Source: Arthrobacter castelli DSM 16402
GTDB taxonomy: Bacteria; Actinomycetota; Actinomycetes; Actinomycetales; Micrococcaceae
Length of the DNA: 64,000 nucleotides
Reading direction: 5' to 3'
NCBI RefSeq assembly: GCF_000430705.1
Contig: NZ_AUMN01000011.1
Span: 90,295 to 154,294 of the forward strand
Each line of letters begins with the position of its first letter. The first letter of the stretch is position 1. The position numbers and the translations under genes were made by a program. Shown piece after piece: positions 16,361-24,154 of the stretch. The notes beneath the pieces are model-generated. The model saw nothing but the letters and a program-made list of their open reading frames with translations. It was not told the origin of the DNA and did not search any database.

Positions 16361-17851
16361 CTATTCGGACGGGTTGACCAACGCTTCGACCGCGGAACGG
16401 GCGCCTGCCTGGTGCAGGTTGGACAGCGCCTCGGTGTAGGCGGACACGAACCGTTCGTTGTCGACCAGGTCACCGAACAGCTCCCGGTTGGCGATGAAAG
16501 CCAACGGATCTTCGCGTTGCTGCCGGGCGGCCGCCGTCAGAGGCTCGGCCAGCCGGTCGACCACCTCGATCGGTGCGCCCTCCTCGTCCGTCCCCTCAGC
16601 GTAGCGCGCCCAGCTGGCGACGATGCCGGCGGAGCGGAAAATGTCGCCGTCGTTGGCCAAGTTGATCCGCACCACCGGCAACAGCCACTTGGGGATGCGG
16701 TCCGAGCTCTCCGCGCACAGCCGCGCCAGCGTGTCCCGGATGTGCGGATTGGAGAAACGCTCGATCAGCGTGTGCTTGTACTGTTCAATATCTATACCCG
16801 GAACGGGCTCCAGGGTCGGCTGGCCCTCGAAACTCATGTAGTCCATCAGGAAATTGGCGAACAGCGGATCCTGGCAGACTTCATGGGCGTACCTGTAGCC
16901 GGCCAGGTAGCCGAAGTAGCACTGGCCCTGGTGGCTGGCGTTGAGCAGGCGCAGCTTCATCAGCTCGTATGGTTCCACGTCGTCGACCAGCTGCACCCCG
17001 AGGTCCTCGAAGGGTGGCCGGCCCAGTTCGAACCTGTCCTCCAGCACCCACTGCACAAACGGTTCACTGACCACGGGCCATGCATCGGTGACGCCGAATT
17101 GAGAGGCGATCGCTTCGCGGTCCTCGTCGGTGGTGACGGGGGTGATGCGGTCGACCATTGAGTTGGGAAAGGGCACCTGCTGCTCGATCCACGCGGCCAG
17201 CTCCGGATCCTTCAGCCGGGCGAAGGAAGTGAACATTTTGCGCGCCACGTCGCCGTTGCCCTGGATATTGTCGCAGGACATCATGGTGAATGGCCTCAGC
17301 CCACGCGCCCGACGTCGGGCCAAGGCTTCGGTGACAAGTCCGAAGCTGGTTGCCGGCACGGCCGCGGGTTGCAGGTCCGCCACAACTGCCGGATTCCGGT
17401 CGTCGAATTCGCCGGTGACGTGATGGAAGTTGTAGCCGCCTTCCGTCACCGTCAGCGACACGATTCGGACCTGCGGCGACGCCATGCGTTCAATCACGGC
17501 TTCGGGATCGTCCGGCGCATAGAGGTATTCCGCCATTGATCCAATGACGCGCCCATCGCGGTTGCCGTCGGCGTGCTTGGTGACAAGTGTGTAGAGGCAG
17601 TCCTGGTCACGCATCACGTCCCGCATCCGCTTGTCGCCGGGCAGTACGCCGACGCCGCAGATCGCCCAGTCGAGCGCTTTGCCTTCGTTCATCAGCCGGT
17701 CCAGGTACATGGCCTGGTGCGCCCGGTGAAACCCCCCGACCCCGAAGTGCACGATGCCGACCTGCAGTGCCGATCGGTCGTAGGCGGGAGTGGTCAGATT
17801 GCCCGGAAGCCGGGACAAGGCACTGGTGTTCAGCTGGGTTGGAGTCTGCAT
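16361..17851 (-). CDS. Mannitol dehydrogenase family polyol dehydrogenase
   Basis: 496 residues from ATG 17851 (GAAGGATGG upstream); the longer frame to 17908 runs into operator sequence and is not favoured. The N-terminal Rossmann domain begins with GIVHFGVGGFHRAHQA, and the C-terminal domain carries the long-chain polyol dehydrogenase signature around KLRLLNASHQ. Zinc-independent enzymes of this family oxidise mannitol to fructose or arabitol to xylulose with NAD. Xylulokinase next door favours arabitol or a mixed polyol role. Two CATATGAGCG sites stand just upstream. It is convergent with xylB. Confidence 0.9.
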   Translation of the reverse strand: MQTPTQLNTSALSRLPGNLTTPAYDRSALQVGIVHFGVGGFHRAHQAMYLDRLMNEGKALDWAICGVGVLPGDKRMRDVMRDQDCLYTLVTKHADGNRDGRVIGSMAEYLYAPDDPEAVIERMASPQVRIVSLTVTEGGYNFHHVTGEFDDRNPAVVADLQPAAVPATSFGLVTEALARRRARGLRPFTMMSCDNIQGNGDVARKMFTSFARLKDPELAAWIEQQVPFPNSMVDRITPVTTDEDREAIASQFGVTDAWPVVSEPFVQWVLEDRFELGRPPFEDLGVQLVDDVEPYELMKLRLLNASHQGQCYFGYLAGYRYAHEVCQDPLFANFLMDYMSFEGQPTLEPVPGIDIEQYKHTLIERFSNPHIRDTLARLCAESSDRIPKWLLPVVRINLANDGDIFRSAGIVASWARYAEGTDEEGAPIEVVDRLAEPLTAAARQQREDPLAFIANRELFGDLVDNERFVSAYTEALSNLHQAGARSAVEALVNPSE

Positions 17852-17870
17852 TGAACCATCCTTCGAAGAG

Positions 17871-17922
17871 CCACTATGAGCCGAATCTATCATATGAGCG
17901 TGATCCACGTCTCATATGAGCG
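17871..17922. promoter_or_regulatory. Direct CATATGAGCG operator repeats before the polyol dehydrogenase gene
   Basis: CATATGAGCG occurs at 17891-17900 and again at 17913-17922 (22 bases apart, about two helical turns); a weaker version, CTATGAGCCG, lies near 17873. The core is the complement of GCTCATATG, close to the half-sites near 13811 and 13846. This suggests the same SorC-type regulator. Confidence 0.55.
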
Positions 17923-17939
17923 GACATTGCCCTGAGGAC

Positions 17940-18045
17940 GGTTTCGATCGTCGAGAACGGTCCTGATCTCCGAAGGCGGTCCCGGTCGTCCTTCGAGGAC
18001 GGTCCCGGTCGTCGAGGACGGTTCCGGTCGACGCCGTTCTCGACG
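17940..18045. repeat. Degenerate GTCGAGAACGG repeat block
   Basis: GTCGAGAACGG at 17950-17960, GTCGAGGACGG at 18011-18021, a further CTTCGAGGACGG between them, and the inverse CCGTTCTCGAC at 18034-18044 are joined by GGTCCCGGTCGTC-like linkers. Similar motifs recur near 26.35 and 27.6 kb. The block fills the gap before the lipid kinase gene. It is a family of intergenic repeats with no known role. Confidence 0.6.
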
Positions 18046-18184
18046 CTGCGGGCCGACGTCGGCGTTAAGGACCGCCCTCAGGAGGCCGGACATGCAGCAT
18101 CCAGCCAGCGACCAGAAACCATCCAGTGGCCTGAGCTAGAGTTGCCCCATTGCCGTACGCGGTTCCGACTTGGCGGGAGGTTAC

Positions 18185-19126
18185 ATGTCGGAGAATTTGT
18201 TGGTAGTGGTCAATGCATCCGCAGGCACCGCACATCAGAGAGGCGTCGATGCGGCCATGGCCGTGATGCGCGCAGCCGCGGAACAGAACGGAAACTCCGT
18301 TGAACTTGCTGCCACGCGGGATCTCGCCCATCTCGAGCAGGCCCTGGACCAGTTGAAAGGCCGCCGGCTGGTGCTGATGGGCGGGGACGGGTCCATCCAC
18401 GCCGCAGTGCAATGCCTGCACCAGCGCGGCCAGCTTTATGATGCCGGACCCGTCGGCCTGATACCGCTCGGCACCGGAAATGACCTGGCGGGTTCGCTCG
18501 GCATCCCGCTCAATCCGGCCCAGGCGGCCAAAACGGTGATGACCGGCCAGACGCGTCCCATGGAACTCTTCGTCAGCGATGACGGCAACATCGCGGTCAA
18601 CGCAGTGCATGTCGGCATCGGGGCCTCCGCCGCGGCCCGGGGCGCTTCCGTCAAGAGGAGGCTGGGCAAAATCAAGCTGGGAAAACTGGGGTATCCACTG
18701 GGCGCCATTGCCGCCGGCTTCAACGAACGAGGCTGGAGGTTGACTGTCAAGGTCGACGGCCAGCTGATCCACGACGATTCAACCCCGGTGCTGATGGCGG
18801 CCATGGGGCTGGGAGGGACCGTTGGTGGCGGAGCCCGGCTGATCCCCGACGCAAATCCGCATGACGGGTGCGTCGACGTCGTTGTCTGGGAGTCGGTGGG
18901 ATCTGTGGCGCGAACGGCCTACGCGCTGGGCCTGAAGAGCGGCAATCACGCGTCCCGCAAAGACGTGCGCACCGGAAGCGGCCAATCCGTGGAAATCCAG
19001 GCCGCCGACGACGACACGTTCATGGCCAGCAACGACGGCGAACTGCGCGGACGGTTCAATTACCGCCGTTGGACGATCGAAAACCATGCGTGGCAGGTGA
19101 TCGTTCCGCCGTCGGAACTGCCGTGA
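18185..19126 (+). CDS. Diacylglycerol kinase family lipid kinase
   Basis: 313 residues from ATG 18185, preceded by CGGGAGG. The N-terminal half is the DAGK catalytic domain: LVVVNASAG near the start, then GGDGSIHAAV with the nucleotide loop, and PLGTGNDLAGSLG. The C-terminal domain (AMGLGGTVGGG, DGELR...F) matches YegS/DgkB. It should phosphorylate diacylglycerol or a related lipid at the membrane. It is monocistronic. The exact lipid is not known; in mycobacteria and corynebacteria relatives act on phosphatidylinositol precursors or diacylglycerol. Confidence 0.88.
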   Translation: MSENLLVVVNASAGTAHQRGVDAAMAVMRAAAEQNGNSVELAATRDLAHLEQALDQLKGRRLVLMGGDGSIHAAVQCLHQRGQLYDAGPVGLIPLGTGNDLAGSLGIPLNPAQAAKTVMTGQTRPMELFVSDDGNIAVNAVHVGIGASAAARGASVKRRLGKIKLGKLGYPLGAIAAGFNERGWRLTVKVDGQLIHDDSTPVLMAAMGLGGTVGGGARLIPDANPHDGCVDVVVWESVGSVARTAYALGLKSGNHASRKDVRTGSGQSVEIQAADDDTFMASNDGELRGRFNYRRWTIENHAWQVIVPPSELP

Positions 19127-19151
19127 ACCACGGTGCCGTCAGCGCCCGAAC

Positions 19152-19367
19152 TCAGTCCACGAATTCCGATTGCGTCTCGATGAACTGCCAGTCCTGCCTG
19201 CCCAGCAGCGGCGCCGCGCCACCCTGGTCGCCGGCAGGCCCGCCCGCATCGCGGATCCCCTGGGCAACGTCGTCGGGCAGTGACTCGCTGAACAAGTTGC
19301 TGCGCAACCACTCCTTGGCCGGCGTCGGGACCCTGGGCCACCAGGTTTCGATGGGGTTGCTTACCAT
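19152..19367 (-). CDS. Small hypothetical protein
   Basis: 71 residues from ATG 19367, with GGAGGAG upstream, which supports translation. The sequence starts VSNPIETWWPRVP and looks helical and soluble (EWLRSNLFSESLPDDVAQGI), with a Gly/Ala-rich linker before a short C-terminal segment. I do not recognise a family. It is convergent with the lipid kinase and divergent from arsC. A role cannot be given. Confidence 0.6.
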   Translation of the reverse strand: MVSNPIETWWPRVPTPAKEWLRSNLFSESLPDDVAQGIRDAGGPAGDQGGAAPLLGRQDWQFIETQSEFVD

Positions 19368-19498
19368 GCCGCTCCTCCGCTTCACGTAATCTCGGCTTGG
19401 CCGATGCTTCAACGGTAGGCAGGCCGGTGTCAGCTAATCAAGGGGTCGGCAGGCTCTGTAAATCGACAGCCGCCCGCCGGGACAGGCATACTCGGACC

Positions 19499-19927
19499 AT
19501 GCCAGAGTCCTCCAAGCCCAGTGTGTTGTTCGTCTGCGTCCACAATGCCGGACGCTCCCAAATGGCCGCCGCCTACCTGCAGCACATGTCCGCCGGACAG
19601 GTCGAGGTGCGCTCGGCCGGCACGCAGCCGGCAGACGAGCTCAATCCGGTCGTTGTGCAGGCCATGGACGACGCCGGGATGGACCTGTCGGCCGAACGAC
19701 CCAAGGTGCTCCGGGCCGAGGCAGTGGAGGAGTCCGACGTCGTCATCACCATGGGCTGCGGCGACGAGTGCCCGTACTTCCCGGGCAAGCGCTACTACGA
19801 CTGGGACCTCGAGGACCCGGCCGGCAAGGATCTCGAAGCGGTGCACCGAATCCGCGAAGACATCAAGGGCCGGGTGCAGAACCTGATGATTGAGCTGTTC
19901 CCGGCGCTGCATCCCGATGCCGGGTAA
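19499..19927 (+). CDS. arsC: Low-molecular-weight arsenate reductase (mycothiol-dependent type)
   Basis: 142 residues from ATG 19499. The P-loop CVHNAGRSQ begins at Cys13 (C-x5-R), and EDPAGKD carries the general-acid Asp near residue 104. The conserved MGCGDECPYFPGKRYYDWDL segment is typical of actinobacterial ArsC1/ArsC2 enzymes, which make an arseno-mycothiol adduct and release arsenite with mycoredoxin. The product would be exported by Acr3, whose gene is in this window but 28 kb away. There is no strong ribosome site. It is convergent with the chelatase gene. Confidence 0.88.
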   Translation: MPESSKPSVLFVCVHNAGRSQMAAAYLQHMSAGQVEVRSAGTQPADELNPVVVQAMDDAGMDLSAERPKVLRAEAVEESDVVITMGCGDECPYFPGKRYYDWDLEDPAGKDLEAVHRIREDIKGRVQNLMIELFPALHPDAG

Positions 19928-19949
19928 GGCTGGCTTGCTGCAGGTTCCG

Positions 19950-20693
19950 TCACGGGGCGCTGAAGCGGTCCAACACCACATCCACCACAGCAGGCGGCGG
20001 CACGTGTCCCGGAGCCAGCAGCGGTTCGGTGACGACGTCGGCCCCGCAGCCGGCAGCCAGCGAGGCAAAGTATCCGGGAGCCAGCAGATAGCTGGCAACC
20101 ACGACACGGCCGGCTGGATCCGCTCCGGCCAGTTCACGCCGCGCGGCGGCGACCGCCGTCGCTAAATCCGGCGCGGCTGCGGATATGTATCCGGCGCGGA
20201 CCGGCTGCCCGAGCAGCGCCGCCAATTGCGCGGCGGTTGTTTCACAATCCGCGACGGCGCGGGCGTCCGAAGAACCGGCACAACCCAGCACAATCGCATC
20301 GCCGCTACGCACACCCGCTTCACGGAGCCTGCGTGCCAGCACCTCCGTCAACCGCAGATCCGGCCCCAAAGCCGCGCTCACGGTGGTTGCCGCCCGGGCG
20401 TCCGCAGCCCGGGCCAGGTCGACGTGGACATGGTAGCCCGACGACAGCAGCAGCGGCACCACGCGTGCCTGCCCGGACAATGCTTCCAACGACGTCGGAA
20501 CATCCGGTTGCTGCACGTCCACAAACGCTGCCGATACCTGCAGGTCCGGCCGACGCCGGGCGATTTCCTCCACCACGGCGCTGATGGCCGCCTGCCCGGC
20601 CGCCGAAGAAGTTCCGTGAGAGGCTGCCACCAGCGCTGGCGCTGGCCGCAGTTCCACCAGCCCGGTCCATGGCTCGCAGACCACGGCGCTCAT
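19950..20693 (-). CDS. Sirohydrochlorin chelatase-like protein (CbiX/SirB family)
   Basis: 247 residues from ATG 20693. Two CbiX-type halves are visible: AASHGTSS with VPLLLSSGYHVHVD, and VLGCAGSSD with VVVASYLLAPGYF; the histidines in SHG and YHVHVD would bind metal. In a nitrite-assimilation locus the expected task is inserting iron into sirohydrochlorin to make sirohaem for NirB. Its ATG overlaps the stop of nirD (ATGA). The long proline/glycine-rich frame upstream of 20693 is the antisense of the nirD repeat and is not coding. Confidence 0.85.
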   Translation of the reverse strand: MSAVVCEPWTGLVELRPAPALVAASHGTSSAAGQAAISAVVEEIARRRPDLQVSAAFVDVQQPDVPTSLEALSGQARVVPLLLSSGYHVHVDLARAADARAATTVSAALGPDLRLTEVLARRLREAGVRSGDAIVLGCAGSSDARAVADCETTAAQLAALLGQPVRAGYISAAAPDLATAVAAARRELAGADPAGRVVVASYLLAPGYFASLAAGCGADVVTEPLLAPGHVPPPAVVDVVLDRFSAP

Positions 20694-21139
20694 GCCGCAG
20701 CCCCCGACCGGCCGGGGGTGTCCGGGTTGTCGGGGTGGTCCGGGTGGTCCGGGTGGTCCGTCCTGGCCGAGCCATCCGGCAGGCCGACCAACACGGCCCC
20801 ATCGGCCACTTGCACCGGAAAGGTTGGCAGCCGCAGGCCGGTGTTGCCTGGGCATTCGCCTGTGTCCAGCATGTACACCTCCTTGTGCAGGGGTGAGGCG
20901 AGAGTGGCCCTGCTGCCGCTGTCGCCAACAATTCCGCGCGACATCACGCAGGCACCTGTGGCCGGATCGCGTTGGTCAACCGCATAGATCCTGCTGGGCG
21001 AAAGCCGGATGACGGCGATCTGCAGGTTGTCGATCAGGGCGGCCTCGCCCCATGCCGTTTCCAATTCGTCGACCTGGCAGACACGGTGCCACTGGAGGTC
21101 AACGGCAGCGGGCGCAGCCTCTGCTGTCAGTGTGGTCAT
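20690..21139 (-). CDS. nirD: Nitrite reductase [NAD(P)H] small subunit
   Basis: 149 residues from ATG 21139. It has the Rieske-like fold of NirD (WHRVCQVDEL, GACVMSRGIVGD, LASPLHKEVYMLDTGEC) without a full set of cluster ligands, as is normal for NirD. It works with NirB in reducing nitrite to ammonium. The C-terminus carries an unusual HPD-HPD-HPD-NPD tail (about residues 132-145), coded by 9-bp tandem repeats at 20720-20757. It is transcribed away from nirB, which is uncommon, and is translationally coupled to the chelatase gene. Confidence 0.9.
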   Translation of the reverse strand: MTTLTAEAAPAAVDLQWHRVCQVDELETAWGEAALIDNLQIAVIRLSPSRIYAVDQRDPATGACVMSRGIVGDSGSRATLASPLHKEVYMLDTGECPGNTGLRLPTFPVQVADGAVLVGLPDGSARTDHPDHPDHPDNPDTPGRSGAAA

Positions 21140-21391
21140 CGCAAATACCCCAATCTGTTGTGTTGCCCGTTGGTACACGCATCAATCTAGGCACCGGATG
21201 TTTCGACTAATGCCGCGCCGGGTAACACCGGAGTAAAACAGTCCTCACACACTGGCACCACGCAGTGATGGAAAACGTCAACTGCCGGAAACACAAGGGC
21301 AACAAGCCCGCAATCGCGCTCATCTAGGTTGGATTCAGCTTCGCCGCATAATCGGCAGGAGCCCACTTGTTCCGCGACCCGAAGGCCAACC
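21140..21391. promoter_or_regulatory. Divergent nirD / nirB control region
   Basis: 252 bases between two divergent nitrite reductase subunit genes, probably holding both promoters. GTAAC-ACCGGA-GTAAA near 21220 resembles a GlnR half-site pair (GTnAC-n6-GnAAC), which would fit nitrogen control, but the match is partial. No other structure is evident. Confidence 0.35.
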
Positions 21392-24154
21392 ATGACTCAG
21401 CATCCAATCCGCCGCATCGTCGTCGCCGGCGGCGGCCCCGCAGCTCACCGGTTTGTGGAGGCCATGTGCTCCCGCGACGCGACAGGCATATCCATCACCG
21501 TCCTGACCGAGGAGGCGCACCAGCCATACGACCGCGTCGCCCTGAGCTCGGCGCTGACCGACACCGGCGTGGACCTGGCCTTGGGCGAACCGGACCTGTG
21601 GGTCACAGGTGGCGTCAACCTGGTGACCGGTGCGCGGGTGGTCGATCTTGACCTGCAGACGCAAGAGGCCATCACCTCCGACGGCGGCCATTATCCCTAC
21701 GACGAACTGGTGCTGGCCACCGGATCCAATGCCGCCACCCTGCCCATTCCCGGCAACGAGCACACCCACGTGTACCGGACGCTGGAGGACGTCTGGACCA
21801 TCAACGCCCAGGTGAAAGAGCTGACGGCTTCCTTGGGCCGCACCATCAATGCGGTGACCATTGGCGGCGGGCTGCTGGGGCTGGAAGCAGCCGCCGGGCT
21901 GCAGACTCTCGGTGCCAACCCCGTGGTGATCGACGGCGGAAACTGGCTGATGGGCACGCAGCTCGATGAAGGCGCAGGCCAGGCAATGGGGCGGCTGGTC
22001 GCCGACAAGGGACTCGAGGTCCACGGCGGCGTGTTCCCCTCATCAGTGATCACGGATCCCGACGGCGGACAGGTGACCGGCGTCGAAATGGCCGACGGGC
22101 GGGTGATTCCGGCCGACATGGTGGTGGTCTCCATCGGCGTCCGTCCCCGTGATGATATCGCCCGTGCCCTGAACGGCAGGGCCAAGACAGCAGCTGCCGA
22201 AGCAGCGGGCAAGACCCCCGAGGAACTGGCCGATGAGGACTACGATCCCGTCTTCCGGATGGGGGCCCGCGGCGGGATCGTCATCGACGAAACCTGTGCC
22301 ACCGACGTCGACCATGTGTGGGCCGTCGGCGAAGTGGCCAACTTCGACGGCAAGAGCGTGGGCCTGGTGGCCCCCGCCAACACGATGGCCGAAATCGTCG
22401 CCGACCGGCTGCACGGCGGAGACGCCGCCTTCGAAGGATTCGACACCGCGACCAAACTCAAGCTGTCCGGCGTCGACGTAGCAAGCTTCGGGGACGCCTT
22501 CGCCGCCGGGGACGGCGCGTTGGAAATCGTCTACGCGGACCCAGCCCGCGGCGTCTACCAAAAGGTGGTGGTCAGCGACGACGCGACGACGCTGCTGGGC
22601 GGCATCTTCGTGGGAGACGCCGCCCCGTACACTTCGCTGCGGCCGCTGCTGGGACGGGAACTGCCCGCAGAGCCCGGAGCCTACCTGTCTGCCGCCGGCG
22701 GTGACGCGCCGGATACCGAACTTCCCGACGACGCCGTGCTGTGCTCCTGCAACAACGTATCGGCCGGTTCCATCCGTGACGCCGTCAACGGCTGCGGCAG
22801 CTGTGAAGGCGACTCGCCGGTTCAGGAACTGAGCGCCTTGAAGGGATGCACCAAGGCCGGCACCCAGTGCGGCTCCTGCGTGCCCATGCTGAAGAAGCTG
22901 CTCGAAGGGGAACTGACCAAATCCGGCATCACCGTCTCCAGGGCGTTGTGCGAGCATTTCGAACTCTCCCGTGCGGAGCTGTTCGAGGCAGTCCGCGCGG
23001 TGGGACTGACCTCCTCCGAGCAAATCCTGACCCGGTTCGGCACACCGGTCGAGGTGGCACAGCCCGGCGGCGACACAATCCAGCAGGCGCCACTGGGGTG
23101 TGACATCTGCAAACCGGTACTGGCGTCCATCCTCGCCTCACAGCACACCGAATACCTGCTCGACGGCGGCCGGGGAACCCTGCAGGACACCAACGACCGG
23201 GCGCTGGCCAACATGCAGAAGAACGGCACTTATTCTGTGGTGCCACGTATCCCTGGCGGCGAAATCACGCCGGAGAAGCTGGCCGTCATCGCCCGCGTCG
23301 CCGAAACATACGGCCTCTACACCAAGATCACCGGCGCCCTGCGGATCGACCTGCTCGGCGCGCGGCTGGAGCAACTGCCTGAGATCTGGAAAGAACTGGT
23401 CGAGGCCGGTTTCGAATCCGGACACGCCTACGGGAAGGCGTTGCGGAACGTGAAATCCTGCGTCGGTTCCACGTGGTGCCGTTACGGGGTGCAGGACTCG
23501 GTGGCCATGGCCATCGAACTCGAGCTTCGCTACCGCGGGCTCCGGTCGCCCCACAAGCTGAAGATGGGGGTATCCGGATGTGCCCGTGAATGTGCCGAGG
23601 CGAGGGCCAAGGACGTCGGGGTGATCGCCACCGCCGACGGCTGGAACCTCTACGTCGGCGGCAATGGCGGGGCCAATCCCGCGCACGCCCGGCTGCTCGC
23701 CAAGGACCTGGACGATGCCACGTTGATTCAGTACATCGACCGCTACCTGATGTACTACATCCGCACCGCCGACCGCCTGCAGCGCACGGCGCATTGGCTC
23801 GAAGACATCCACGGCGGGCTGGACCACGTCAGCGACGTGGTGATCAGTGATTCTCTGGGCATCGCCGCTGATCTGGAGCAGGCGATGGCACGCCACGTGG
23901 ATAACTACCAGGACGAATGGGCCGCCACCTTAGAGGACCCGGAGCGGTTGCGCCGCTTCCGCTCCTTCGTCAACGCGCCGCAGGAGAAGGACGAGTCCAT
24001 CGTCAATGTCAATGAGCGGGGTATGAACCGGCCGGCCACAGGTGCCGAAGCTGCCGCCGCGTACGAGGAGGGGATGGTTCCGCTCGGGGCCACCATCCCG
24101 GTCCGGTCAGGCGCAGCGGAAGCGGCAGCAGCGGCAGAGCAGGTGCGGTCCTAA
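21392..24154 (+). CDS. nirB: Nitrite reductase [NAD(P)H] large subunit
   Basis: 920 residues from ATG 21392. Domains in order: FAD/NAD(P) pyridine-nucleotide oxidoreductase (VVAGGGPAA near 11-19; TIGGGLLGLEAA near 165); BFD-like [2Fe-2S] domain with CSCNN near 450 and GTQCGSC near 490; then the ferredoxin-like and sirohaem/[4Fe-4S] domains with SCVGSTWC near 689-696 and GCARECAEA near 728-736 supplying the cluster cysteines. It catalyses six-electron reduction of nitrite to ammonium in the cytoplasm. Its stop overlaps the start of the sirohaem gene cobA (TAATG), so cofactor and enzyme are made together. Confidence 0.95.
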   Translation: MTQHPIRRIVVAGGGPAAHRFVEAMCSRDATGISITVLTEEAHQPYDRVALSSALTDTGVDLALGEPDLWVTGGVNLVTGARVVDLDLQTQEAITSDGGHYPYDELVLATGSNAATLPIPGNEHTHVYRTLEDVWTINAQVKELTASLGRTINAVTIGGGLLGLEAAAGLQTLGANPVVIDGGNWLMGTQLDEGAGQAMGRLVADKGLEVHGGVFPSSVITDPDGGQVTGVEMADGRVIPADMVVVSIGVRPRDDIARALNGRAKTAAAEAAGKTPEELADEDYDPVFRMGARGGIVIDETCATDVDHVWAVGEVANFDGKSVGLVAPANTMAEIVADRLHGGDAAFEGFDTATKLKLSGVDVASFGDAFAAGDGALEIVYADPARGVYQKVVVSDDATTLLGGIFVGDAAPYTSLRPLLGRELPAEPGAYLSAAGGDAPDTELPDDAVLCSCNNVSAGSIRDAVNGCGSCEGDSPVQELSALKGCTKAGTQCGSCVPMLKKLLEGELTKSGITVSRALCEHFELSRAELFEAVRAVGLTSSEQILTRFGTPVEVAQPGGDTIQQAPLGCDICKPVLASILASQHTEYLLDGGRGTLQDTNDRALANMQKNGTYSVVPRIPGGEITPEKLAVIARVAETYGLYTKITGALRIDLLGARLEQLPEIWKELVEAGFESGHAYGKALRNVKSCVGSTWCRYGVQDSVAMAIELELRYRGLRSPHKLKMGVSGCARECAEARAKDVGVIATADGWNLYVGGNGGANPAHARLLAKDLDDATLIQYIDRYLMYYIRTADRLQRTAHWLEDIHGGLDHVSDVVISDSLGIAADLEQAMARHVDNYQDEWAATLEDPERLRRFRSFVNAPQEKDESIVNVNERGMNRPATGAEAAAAYEEGMVPLGATIPVRSGAAEAAAAAEQVRS

